Source: an uncultured Methanobrevibacter sp.
Lineage (GTDB): Archaea; Methanobacteriota; Methanobacteria; Methanobacteriales; Methanobacteriaceae
Length of the DNA stretch: 7,450 nucleotides
Direction of reading: 5' to 3'
Assembly: GCF_900316895.1 (NCBI RefSeq)
Contig: NZ_ONER01000088.1
Location: 1-7,450, forward strand
The translations under genes and the position numbers were made by a program. Of this stretch, positions 1 through 5,966 are shown piece after piece. The notes below the pieces were generated by a model that was not told the origin of the DNA, made no database searches, and was given only the letters and a program-made list of their open reading frames with translations. Each line of letters starts with the position of its first letter. The stretch's first letter is position 1.

Positions 1-663
1 TTTCTTCAATTTTGCAACACCCTTGGAATCGGTAGTTGCCCAGTAGGTCCTATATTTATTGTTTTTATAAACTTTAAATGCCACCTTAACCCCTTCAACA
101 GGTTTTTTAGTGACTTTATTTATGACCTTTGCCTTGAAATAAAATCCTGATTCAAAATAAGTCTTAAAATCTTTAGTCTGAATGGACAATGATGCCTTGT
201 TCACTTTAACTACGGCGTTTGCACTACTTGCAGCATATGCATCATCACCTGCAAAACTGATTTTTGCCTTGTAGGTGCCAGGATTTAAATTAAGCTTTAA
301 AACCACCTTGCCCAAATTATCTGTAATCTCATCATAATTTTTATTGTCTAAGGAAATGACAACCTTCTTGTTTGCAAGGGGATTATTGTTGGAGTCCTTT
401 AAATAAGCAACAAAATTAGATTTTTCCTTATAATATGTCTTTACATCTTTGGCTTCTATTGTAGTTTCCTGAAAATTCTGTATATTATCATTACTATCAC
501 TTTCAATTTCCTCCGTTATCGGAGTTTCAGAAACATTTTGTGAAGATATTTCATCATTCAGTGAAATGTCATCCGTAATATTTTCATTGGCCGAAACTAC
601 ACCAACAGTTAGAAATATCAAAAGCAATAATAGAATTATTGAATAAGTTCTGTTCACCAACAT
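1..663 (-). CDS. Adhesin-like secreted protein with Ig-like repeats, N-terminal part (runs off left edge)
   Basis: I read 221 codons without a stop from ATG at 663 down to base 1. Residues 1-25 form a signal peptide: a short basic start (MLVNR), a hydrophobic core (IILLLLLIFLTVGVV) and a likely cut after VSA. Residues 26-68 are acidic and Ser/Asn-rich, a probable linker. From about 69 two related beta-sandwich units follow, each opening with similar text (IEAKDVKTYYKEKS at about 69-82, IQTKDFKTYFESG at 161-173) and continuing with K-x-V-x-x-x-(V/I) strands and GDDAYAASS or DSKGVA turns. This is typical of Big_1/Ig-like tandem domains in adhesin-like proteins of gut Methanobrevibacter. Role in surface attachment is inferred. 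An in-frame ATG at 669 is possible, but a GGTA sequence 6 nt upstream favours 663. The C-terminal repeats and any cell-wall anchor lie outside the window. Confidence 0.8.
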   Translation of the reverse strand, partial: MLVNRTYSIILLLLLIFLTVGVVSANENITDDISLNDEISSQNVSETPITEEIESDSNDNIQNFQETTIEAKDVKTYYKEKSNFVAYLKDSNNNPLANKKVVISLDNKNYDEITDNLGKVVLKLNLNPGTYKAKISFAGDDAYAASSANAVVKVNKASLSIQTKDFKTYFESGFYFKAKVINKVTKKPVEGVKVAFKVYKNNKYRTYWATTDSKGVAKLKK

Positions 664-685
664 ATACATTACCAAATATTATTTT

Positions 686-693
686 TATTTAAA
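686..693 (-). promoter_or_regulatory. Possible TATA box of the adhesin-like gene
   Basis: On the minus strand this reads TTTAAATA, centred about 26 nt upstream of the ATG at 663, which would give a nearly leaderless transcript. The whole spacer 670-840 is very AT-rich, so the match is weak. A small inverted repeat (AATTTT-GCT-AAAATT, 703-717) lies just upstream of it. Confidence 0.25.
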
Positions 694-824
694 TATTATT
701 TTAATTTTGCTAAAATTTTTTGATTTGATGAAAAACCTATAATTTTAACCGTTTAAATATCAGACAGGTAATTTAAAAAAAAATAGTAAAACCAAAGCGA
801 TGGCTTATATTAAACAATAATATC

Positions 825-857
825 GAAAAAAGAGAAAAGAAGAGAGTTTAACTCTCT
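825..857 (-). terminator. Hairpin plus oligo-T terminator of ftr
   Basis: Immediately after the ftr stop codon, 841-857 is a perfect inverted repeat (AGAGAGTT T AACTCTCT; in practice about 6 bp with a 5-nt loop). On the minus strand it is followed by a T-rich run (TCTTTTCTCTTTTTT). The end of the run joins the motif TTTTTTCGATATTA (831 to 818), which recurs after tRNA-His. Confidence 0.7.
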
Positions 858-1641
858 CTAGAATAATTCTTGTAAGTGGATTTGGTAAGGACCTAAGCTT
901 CCACCGTAGTTACCAGCACCGATTTCAATAACACCAGGTACTTGACAAGCAGCTTCAATACCTGCTTTCATAGCAGCTTTGACGGATTCTTCATCTACAC
1001 CGGAAAGAGTATTTGGAACCAGTTTTAGAACCGGAAGCAACCATACCACCAGAGAAAGGAGTGATTACACCAGGAACAGCGTGAATAGCATCAACAGCAG
1101 CTTCAGCAGCAACGATGGAAGTCATTTGACTGTCACCCATAATGAAGAAGTTTCCACCAGCTACTCCGTCTTTGCATCCCATTTCGTCTTCCACTAAGAA
1201 TTCACCAGACATGATAGGGATAACGTGCATTTTCTTACCGTCTACTTCTTTTTCAGTTTCATATCCGTCACCGAAGAATTTGAGTTGTTTTCCGGTTGGG
1301 AAGGATTCTTCACTTTCTAAAGCATTGAATGCTGCTGCAGTAGGAGCGGTTAAAACACATTGACCGATTCTGTCCATGATTTGTCCGCCTAAAGCTTTTT
1401 TGGACATGTGGCAAATCATGATTGCATAACCTGGTCTTCCATCTGGAGTTTCAGTTGGAGGGATATATTGGTCAATACCTGCTTCTGCAGGACATCCGAT
1501 AACTGAAGTAGCAAATCCGGTAGCTTCAGTAGCTGCAATTTTAGCTAAATGTTTAGTAGCTGCAGTAATAATCAATCTAGATACTTTAATTCCAAAACCT
1601 TCAGCAAAGGTATCTTGTATTTCTACGCCATTAATTTCCAT
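858..1641 (-). pseudogene. ftr: Formylmethanofuran:tetrahydromethanopterin formyltransferase with internal deletion and frameshift
   Basis: Ftr moves the formyl group from formylmethanofuran to tetrahydromethanopterin, the second step of CO2 reduction to methane, in the cytoplasm. The N-terminal frame (1641 down to 991) starts MEINGVEIQDTFAEGFGIKVSR and keeps family hallmarks (CPAEAGID, PDGRPGY, KFFGDGYE, IPIMSG, GGNFFIMGDSQM, TPFSGGMVASGSK). After ...TGSKYSF it reads RCR and stops. The C-terminal part lies in another frame (about 1007 to 858): LSGVDEESVKAAMKAGIEAA...AGNYGGSLGPYQIHLQELF, the normal end of Ftr. The two parts give about 262 residues against about 297 for the family, so some 35 codons and the frame are lost near 1003-1010. 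A simple 1-base sequencing error cannot explain this. ATG at 1641 has GGTGA 4 nt upstream. Either this is a broken gene (with another ftr copy elsewhere) or an assembly fault; family identity is certain. Confidence 0.9.
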
Positions 1642-1645
1642 ATTT

Positions 1646-1650
1646 TCACC
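1646..1650 (-). promoter_or_regulatory. Ribosome binding site of ftr
   Basis: GGTGA on the minus strand, 4 nt before ATG at 1641. It matches the anti-Shine-Dalgarno end of archaeal 16S rRNA and fixes the start. It is the clearest such site in the window; most other genes here have poor or no sites. Confidence 0.7.
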
Positions 1651-1689
1651 AAAATTTTTTTAAAATTTAATTTTTTGTGATAAATAAAT

Positions 1690-1705
1690 TTATGATAATA
1701 TATTA
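1690..1705 (-). promoter_or_regulatory. Probable TATA region of ftr
   Basis: The minus strand reads TTTTAATATATTATC around here, about 50-60 nt before the ftr ATG, which would leave a leader of roughly 25-30 nt carrying the GGTGA site. The surrounding AT-rich sequence offers other candidates. Confidence 0.3.
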
Positions 1706-1782
1706 AAATAAAGTTTTCTATTTTTGCTTGAACGCTGAATTTTCATGCCAAAAAAATTATTATTGAACAGCATTATTTTCAT

Positions 1783-1814
1783 CATCCGGATGCTTTGGCC
1801 AAAAGCTAAAGCAT
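1783..1814. repeat. Two adjacent palindromes in the ftr upstream spacer
   Basis: CATCCGGATG (1783-1792) is a perfect 10-bp palindrome. It overlaps the start of an inverted repeat ATGCTTT (1790-1796) / AAAGCAT (1808-1814) whose spacer contains another palindrome, TTTGGCCAAA (1794-1803). This is a GC-richer island in an otherwise AT-rich 211-base spacer, about 145-170 nt upstream of the ftr start. Function unknown; an operator is one possibility. Confidence 0.45.
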
Positions 1815-1833
1815 TCATTTAGATTATATCCCA

Positions 1834-1852
1834 AATTAAAAAAAAAAGCTTT
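1834..1852 (-). terminator. Oligo-T terminator of the UPF0104 gene
   Basis: Directly after the stop codon the minus strand reads AAAAGC followed by an uninterrupted run of about ten T. This matches the oligo-T termination signal usual in Euryarchaeota. There is no strong hairpin. Confidence 0.6.
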
Positions 1853-2905
1853 TTAATCCTCATCTTCAACGGATTCTTCAATTTCATCTGAGGAACCGAA
1901 TGAGATTTTATCAAGAACTGATGAACCGTAATAAGGCAAAATAACCATACCGATAATGGTGGTCATCCAAAATGAAATCAGCCTCTCGATTACAGTGGCG
2001 GCAGCGCTGATTGAAGCAGTGATTCCTGCGGCTGAGTAGAATATGATCATTATTCCGTCGACTGCTCCGAGACCTCCCGGAAGGAGAGGAATCATACCTG
2101 CCAGACAAGCTAGAATAAATACTTCACCGATTACTACAGGATTGACGGAAGCTCCAAATGCGAGGAACACGAAATAAACCCTTAAAATCTCAAAAATCCA
2201 AATTACAAAAGATAACGGCAAGGCATAATATAGGACCTTCTTATTTGAAATGACCATTTTCATGGTGTCCTGAAAACCACTTATGACTCCGTGAATCTTT
2301 TCTTCGAGTTCATCTGAGTTTTTCTTATAGAATCTCCTAACCAACCCGATAATCCAGCCGTCAACCCTTGCGCCAAAGCGGGGGTTGATGGACATGTAAA
2401 TAATCAAAAGCAAAACAATGACAATGACAATCACGGCCACAACCATTAAAACAAGCAGCCATAAGTCAAAATTGAATGTCAGGGTCATACCGATGATTGT
2501 TAAAACTGCAAGTACAACAAAAGGAAAAGTGTCTAATGCTCTGTCTGCAACAACTGTTGCAAATGTTTCTTCCATAGGATAATTCTTTTCACGGGACAGG
2601 ATATATGCCCTTACAGGTTCTCCCCCTCCACGACCTGAAGGAGTAATGTTGTTAACTGCAAGACCTACCAAGACCATTGGAAGCAGATTTTTTATGCCAG
2701 CATCAATGCCTGCCACACCATTTAATATTTTCCAACGTAAAGTGTATAGATAATAAGTGAAAACCTGCATGGCTATGGCAATAGCAACATATTCCAATTT
2801 AGCAACCTTTAAAGCGGATATTACCTGATCTATACCTACAAAATAAAGCATAACCGCCAATATTACTAAACTCACTCCCAAAAAGAATACAGTTTTTTTA
2901 TCCAT
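1853..2905 (-). CDS. Lysylphosphatidylglycerol synthetase TM/UPF0104 (TIGR00374) family integral membrane protein
   Basis: A 350-residue polytopic membrane protein with about 8 hydrophobic segments (for example 6-24, 38-56, 73-86, 126-145, 147-171, 226-250, 258-278, 284-300, 310-325). Family marks: NNITPSGRGGGEPVRAY at 85-101, ADRALDTFPF at 120-129, PLLPGGLGAVD at 273-283 and ERLISFW at 307-313. The tail (338-350) is highly acidic and probably cytoplasmic. The family shares the membrane domain of MprF flippases. In archaea its substrate is unknown; lipid or lipid-linked precursor handling is an inference from the fold. The start at 2905 is chosen because MDKKTVFFLG leads straight into the first membrane helix; only a weak GTGA sits 1 nt upstream, so the mRNA may have a very short leader. 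It is divergent from trkH across a 66-base spacer. Confidence 0.85.
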   Translation of the reverse strand: MDKKTVFFLGVSLVILAVMLYFVGIDQVISALKVAKLEYVAIAIAMQVFTYYLYTLRWKILNGVAGIDAGIKNLLPMVLVGLAVNNITPSGRGGGEPVRAYILSREKNYPMEETFATVVADRALDTFPFVVLAVLTIIGMTLTFNFDLWLLVLMVVAVIVIVIVLLLIIYMSINPRFGARVDGWIIGLVRRFYKKNSDELEEKIHGVISGFQDTMKMVISNKKVLYYALPLSFVIWIFEILRVYFVFLAFGASVNPVVIGEVFILACLAGMIPLLPGGLGAVDGIMIIFYSAAGITASISAAATVIERLISFWMTTIIGMVILPYYGSSVLDKISFGSSDEIEESVEDED

Positions 2906-2929
2906 ATCACATATAATTTTTTTCTTTAA

Positions 2930-2950
2930 TTACTTATAAATTTATATAGA
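2930..2950. promoter_or_regulatory. Shared divergent TATA region between the UPF0104 gene and trkH
   Basis: The 66-base spacer holds one dense TATA patch, TTATAAATTTATATAG, including the palindrome ATAAATTTAT. On the plus strand TTTATATA at 2941-2948 lies 27 nt (centre) before the trkH ATG, so transcription should begin at or within a few bases of the ATG. On the minus strand TTTATAAG (about 2939-2932) lies about 30 nt before the other ATG. Both transcripts should be leaderless or nearly so, in line with the absence of a ribosome binding site before trkH. Confidence 0.6.
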
Positions 2951-2971
2951 AATTTGTTCAAAATTTAATTA

Positions 2972-4405
2972 ATGAAATATATTACAAAAACTGACCTTCG
3001 GATTGTTGCGAAAAATTCTGGATATTTAATGATAGGAATAGGCATAATGTGCTTGATTCCATTAATATTCGATTTAATTTATTTTGAATTTGACATTCTC
3101 AGTTTTGTCATTCCAGGATTGATTTCAATACTATTGGGCGTTTTTGCTTTAAAATATTTCGATGAAAAAGTCAACAAAAAGATGCGTTTCAAGCATGGTA
3201 TGATTATATCGGCGTTCGCATGGCTATGGGCATGCCTTATTGGAGGCTTTGTTTTTACATTATCAACCCACATTCCAATCATCGACGGTGTTTTTGAAAG
3301 CATGTCTGCCTTGACAGGTACCGGAATCACCATGTTCATGGATGTGGAAATATTACCTCACAGCATACTATTTTTTAGAGCTTTTGAACAATGGGTTGGA
3401 GGATTGGGAGTGGTCGTTATGGTCATTGCCGTTTTAACAAAACCGGGTTCTGTTTCATCAAAACTATATCACTCAGAAGCTCGTGAAGACCGTATCAAAC
3501 CAAGTATCAAAGCGACAATGGAAAAAACCATTGAAATCTATGCGATTTATACAGCTGCAGGAATCATAATGTATCTGCTCGCCGGAATGCCCCTTTTTGA
3601 TTCTGTCTGCAATACGTTCCACATGGTTTCGACAGGGGGAATGAGCATTAAAAACGCAAATATGGGATTTTATCAAAATGATGTAATCTACCTGATTTCA
3701 ATCGTCCTGATGATTTTAGGGGCTACAAGCTTTTTGGCACATTACAAGGTTATAAAAACAAAAGGAAAATCCTTATTTGGAGATTTGCAATTCCAGATAA
3801 TCATATCAGTGATTGCAATTGTTACATTAATGCTTTATTTTGTCTCAAATATCGTTCCAATCGACCTGCTGTTTACGGTCGTGTCTGCAATGACAACAAC
3901 CGGAGCAAGCGTAGCGTCACCTACCACAATGGCAGGATGGCCATCATTTGTTATAATATGTCTGATGTGCCTGATGCTGACTGGAGGATCCAACGGTTCA
4001 ACAGTAGGTGCAATCAAGCTTGTGCGTATGATTACCTACTTTAAGGGAATATACCGCCACATCAGGGAAATCCTATCTCCAGATGGAAGAGTGGTACCAA
4101 TCAAACTACACGGACACACCATTCCTGAAAAAGCGATTGCACAGGCAGGAAGCTACATAACACTTTACATGATGTTCATAATGTTTACATGGGCACTGTT
4201 CTGCTTATTCGGATATGACCCATTTAAAAGCCTGTTTGCAGCAATGTCCCTTCAGGGAAACAACGGTCTGGAGCTTGGAATAATCAATTATACATTAGAC
4301 CCTGTGCTTAAATTAGTCAGCATATTTGACATGTGGACCGGAAGGCTTGAAATATACCCAGTATTGATTACATTAAGGGCCGGTTTTGAAATTTTTAAAA
4401 GATAA
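2972..4405 (+). CDS. trkH: TrkH-type potassium uptake channel subunit
   Basis: A 477-residue membrane protein of usual TrkH/KtrB length. All four M1-P-M2 repeats are visible through their pore loops: SALTGTG (112-118), MVSTGGMS (218-225), MTTTGAS (307-313) and LQGNNGLELG (427-436); their central glycines form the K+ filter. Other family marks are WVGGLGVVVM (141-150), the GGSNGSTVGAIKLVR segment (338-352) that forms the intramembrane gating loop in the third repeat, and GRLEI (457-461) near the end. It should take up K+ at the cell membrane, gated by the RCK protein encoded next. No ribosome binding site precedes the ATG; a TATA box about 27 nt upstream suggests a leaderless transcript. The 54-base gap to trkA has no terminator, so co-transcription is likely, although TTTATATT near 4411 could give trkA an extra start. 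Confidence 0.93.
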   Translation: MKYITKTDLRIVAKNSGYLMIGIGIMCLIPLIFDLIYFEFDILSFVIPGLISILLGVFALKYFDEKVNKKMRFKHGMIISAFAWLWACLIGGFVFTLSTHIPIIDGVFESMSALTGTGITMFMDVEILPHSILFFRAFEQWVGGLGVVVMVIAVLTKPGSVSSKLYHSEAREDRIKPSIKATMEKTIEIYAIYTAAGIIMYLLAGMPLFDSVCNTFHMVSTGGMSIKNANMGFYQNDVIYLISIVLMILGATSFLAHYKVIKTKGKSLFGDLQFQIIISVIAIVTLMLYFVSNIVPIDLLFTVVSAMTTTGASVASPTTMAGWPSFVIICLMCLMLTGGSNGSTVGAIKLVRMITYFKGIYRHIREILSPDGRVVPIKLHGHTIPEKAIAQAGSYITLYMMFIMFTWALFCLFGYDPFKSLFAAMSLQGNNGLELGIINYTLDPVLKLVSIFDMWTGRLEIYPVLITLRAGFEIFKR

Positions 4406-4448
4406 TATTTATATTGTAAAAATACATATATTGATTATAAATTGTTAA

Positions 4449-4452
4449 GAGG
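4449..4452 (+). promoter_or_regulatory. Ribosome binding site deciding the TTG start of trkA
   Basis: AGGC/GAGG-like purine run (AGAGGCGAT, 4448-4456) about 7 nt before TTG at 4460. The in-frame TTG at 4442 has no such site and would add residues not seen in the family, whose members begin M-Y-x-I-I-M-G-x-G. Confidence 0.5.
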
Positions 4453-4459
4453 CGATATT

Positions 4460-5113
4460 TTGTATGCGATAATTATGGGAGGAGGTCGTGTAGGACTTGC
4501 CCTTGCGAATTTATTAATTGATACCGGAGCAGACATCACTTTAATCGAAAGTGACGAGACATTATGCAATGAAATTGCAGGAGAACTCGATGCATTGGTC
4601 ATTCATGGAAACGGAACCAGTTCCAAACTACTTGAGGAAACCAATATTGAAGATGCCGATTTCTTCATTGCAACAACCGGAAATGATGAAGCGAACCTTT
4701 TATCATGTATTTTAGTCAGAAAATACGATGTTGAAACTATTGTTGCACGTGTAAGTAACCCTGATCACGAAGAAGCATTTAAAGAAGTGGGAATCGATAA
4801 GGTAATCAGCCCGGAAATCAGTGCTGCAAGAGACCTTGCGCAATTTGTTATGAACCCGAGGGCATCAAAAATTACAACCCTTGGAGAAGGTAACGCTGAA
4901 ATTGTCGAAATGACAATAACTAATGATAAGGTCATCGGAAAACGCTTCAAAGAAGTGTCACCAACAAAAGACTACATCATTATTGCCGCTTATCAAAATG
5001 GAAAACTAATTATCCCTCAACCTGAAAATGTGATTAACCCTGGGGAAAAAGTTTCCATTCTTGTTAAAAGAGGAACTATGAAAAAAGTTTCCAAAGACTT
5101 AGAGAAGAAGTGA
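4460..5113 (+). CDS. trkA: TrkA-family RCK potassium channel regulatory subunit
   Basis: A 217-residue cytosolic protein read from TTG at 4460. It binds NAD(H) or a related nucleotide and gates the TrkH channel at the inner face of the membrane. Residues 1-118 form the RCK-N/TrkA_N Rossmann fold: beta strand YAIIM, then GGGRVG (7-12, the GxGxxG loop), acidic E30 at the end of the second strand (TLIESDE) where an NAD ribose is held, then HGNGTS (49-54) and ATTGNDEANLL (71-81). Residues about 137-217 match RCK-C/TrkA_C (EIVEMTI..., PTKDYIIIAAYQNGKLIIPQPENVINPGEKVSILVK). The single RCK-N plus RCK-C layout is the short archaeal form rather than the doubled E. coli form. It follows trkH on the same strand, and its last 15 bases overlap the end of the convergent hydrolase gene. 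Confidence 0.92.
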   Translation: MYAIIMGGGRVGLALANLLIDTGADITLIESDETLCNEIAGELDALVIHGNGTSSKLLEETNIEDADFFIATTGNDEANLLSCILVRKYDVETIVARVSNPDHEEAFKEVGIDKVISPEISAARDLAQFVMNPRASKITTLGEGNAEIVEMTITNDKVIGKRFKEVSPTKDYIIIAAYQNGKLIIPQPENVINPGEKVSILVKRGTMKKVSKDLEKK

Positions 5114-5707
5114 ATAAGACATTTTAATATGCTCTTTTCCATTATTCTCAACAATCGGACCATGACCGGGATAGATGTTTTTAACATCTAATTCCATTAA
5201 TTTTTTAACGCTGTTTTTCATATCCTGATAATCTCCGCCGATATCGGTTCTGCCAACACCACCGCCGGCAAATATGGTATCACCTGAGATTAAGTTTTCA
5301 CCATCCCAAAGACAGATCCCGCCACCGGTATGGCCTGGAGTGTGGATTACTTCGAAACCTTCGATTTTATCACCATCCTCCAATTCGATATCGACCCTTG
5401 AATTGCCTTCATTTTCAAAAGCAGACAATGAGGTTCCCAAGGTATCCTTATTTTTCATTGAAGCAGCATCCACTTTATGAACCGCAATTTTAGCGTCAGG
5501 GAAGAAATGATTACCTCCTATATGGTCAAAATGGCAATGGGTATTTACAATCAATTCAATATCCTCCGGATCAACACCATTTTCACGAAGTTTGGAGAAT
5601 AGATAATCCTTGTTGTGACCAGCGCCGGTATCAACCAAAATTTTATCGTTGATCAAAAAACAATTTGAATCATAATTAAAACCAATAATAAAAACAATAG
5701 AACTCAT
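5099..5707 (-). CDS. Metallo-beta-lactamase-fold hydrolase (glyoxalase II-like)
   Basis: A 202-residue cytosolic protein with the complete metal-binding set of the family: THCHFDH (56-62; H57, H59, D61, H62), HTPGHT (H126), SGD (D143) and YPGHGP (H182), so it should hold two metal ions, usually Zn or Fe. The start NCFLINDKILVDTGAG (15-30) is the standard first beta strands. The family includes hydroxyacylglutathione hydrolases and other thioesterase or lactonase types; the true substrate cannot be told here, and methanogens lack glutathione. I chose ATG at 5707; the open frame extends to TTG at 5725 but adds only IILSF-type residues without a binding site. No clear ribosome binding site is present. 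It is convergent with trkA, overlapping it by 15 bases, and has no separate terminator. Confidence 0.85.
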   Translation of the reverse strand: MSSIVFIIGFNYDSNCFLINDKILVDTGAGHNKDYLFSKLRENGVDPEDIELIVNTHCHFDHIGGNHFFPDAKIAVHKVDAASMKNKDTLGTSLSAFENEGNSRVDIELEDGDKIEGFEVIHTPGHTGGGICLWDGENLISGDTIFAGGGVGRTDIGGDYQDMKNSVKKLMELDVKNIYPGHGPIVENNGKEHIKMSYSLLL

Positions 5708-5757
5708 GAAAGATAATATAATCAAGAAAGTAATTAAAAGTTTTGAAAAAAAGATTT

Positions 5758-5766
5758 GTATAAAAA
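5758..5766 (-). promoter_or_regulatory. Possible TATA box of the hydrolase gene, beside the tRNA-Trp 3' end
   Basis: The minus strand reads TTTTTATAC directly after the tRNA-Trp discriminator base, about 53 nt upstream of the hydrolase ATG, which would leave a leader of about 30 nt. A run of seven T follows (5752-5746) and probably ends the tRNA-Trp transcript, so this spacer may serve both as terminator and promoter. Confidence 0.35.
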
Positions 5767-5801
5767 TGGGGTCATAGGGATTTGAACCCCAATCCGGGGA
5801 T

Positions 5802-5877
5802 GTCTCTTGCCTCAGTACTCCAATTGTTCATCACAACAGGTACTGTTCAGTTACGCGTATATTTTCTTCAAAGACAA
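5802..5877 (-). other. Intron of tRNA-Trp (37/38 type)
   Basis: 76 nt between G37 and A38, starting TTGTCTTTG and ending GCAAGAGAC. It would be removed by the archaeal splicing endonuclease at a bulge-helix-bulge. It is much longer than a minimal archaeal tRNA intron because it carries two C/D-type units. Confidence 0.88.
5812..5871 (-). ncRNA. Box C/D 2'-O-methylation guide inside the tRNA-Trp intron
   Basis: Order on the minus strand: C-like box TTGAAGA (5871-5865, degenerate), 14-nt spacer, CTGA (5850-5847), a small hairpin AACAG-TAC-CTGTT, perfect box GTGATGA (5834-5828), 12-nt guide ACAATTGGAGTA (5827-5816), and CTGA (5815-5812). The 12-nt guide pairs with ACTCCAGTTGT at the exon 1/intron junction over 11 bp (one G-T). 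The fifth base before the last CTGA pairs with C34 of the anticodon, so the box D +5 rule predicts Cm34. Intron-encoded guides for tRNA-Trp, including C34, are established in Haloferax volcanii and other Euryarchaeota. Here the second guide does not match U39, the other known haloarchaeal target. Confidence 0.82.
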
Positions 5878-5950
5878 CTGGAGTCCCCGATGCTGCCAGG
5901 TTACACCATAACCCCACATAACATACAGTAATAAATTTTACTTTAATAAT

Positions 5951-5957
5951 ATATAAA
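5951..5957 (-). promoter_or_regulatory. TATA box of tRNA-Trp
   Basis: Minus strand TTTATAT (within ATATTTATATATTATT), centred about 39 nt before tRNA base 1. This predicts a start about 13 nt upstream of the tRNA. It lies just past the hjc stop codon, so tRNA-Trp probably has its own transcript. Confidence 0.6.
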
Positions 5958-5966
5958 TATTTGCAA

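Larger units (their letters stand above)
5767..5915 (-). tRNA. tRNA-Trp(CCA) with a 76-nt intron
   Basis: Exon 1 is 5915-5878 and exon 2 is 5801-5767, giving a 73-nt mature tRNA without encoded CCA. Acceptor GGGGTTA pairs with TGACCCC (one G-T), discriminator A73; D stem GTGT/GCAT with GG in the loop; anticodon stem GGGGA/TCCCC with loop CTCCAGA, anticodon CCA (5881-5879); T arm TGGGG-TTCAAAT-CCCTA. The intron sits after G37, the canonical archaeal place. A bulge-helix-bulge can be drawn: bulge AGT and bulge ACA, each cut after the second base, around a short helix CTCC/AGAG (one C-A mismatch), with TGTC/GGCA beyond. The intron itself looks like a box C/D guide RNA (see separate entry). Confidence 0.93.

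Noticed and set aside
979..1363. Plus-strand open frames of about 72 residues across ftr
   Set aside because: They lie antisense to clear Ftr coding sequence, have Ser/Thr-rich, family-less translations and no start signals; shadows of the real gene.
1745..1822. Plus-strand 25-codon reading frame (MPKKLLLNSIIFIIRMLW...) between ftr and the UPF0104 gene
   Set aside because: No ribosome binding site or clear promoter, lies over the palindromes and between two minus-strand genes; length is within chance for open frames. Without conservation data it cannot be called a gene.
4442..4459. Upstream TTG start for trkA adding six residues (MLRGDI)
   Set aside because: The purine-rich site at 4448-4456 lies inside this extension and is properly spaced for TTG at 4460, and family members begin at M-Y-x-I-I-M-G.
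5708..5725. TTG start at 5725 for the metallo-hydrolase
   Set aside because: Adds six residues (MIILSF) not typical of the fold and has no binding site; ATG at 5707 is preferred, although the choice is not certain.
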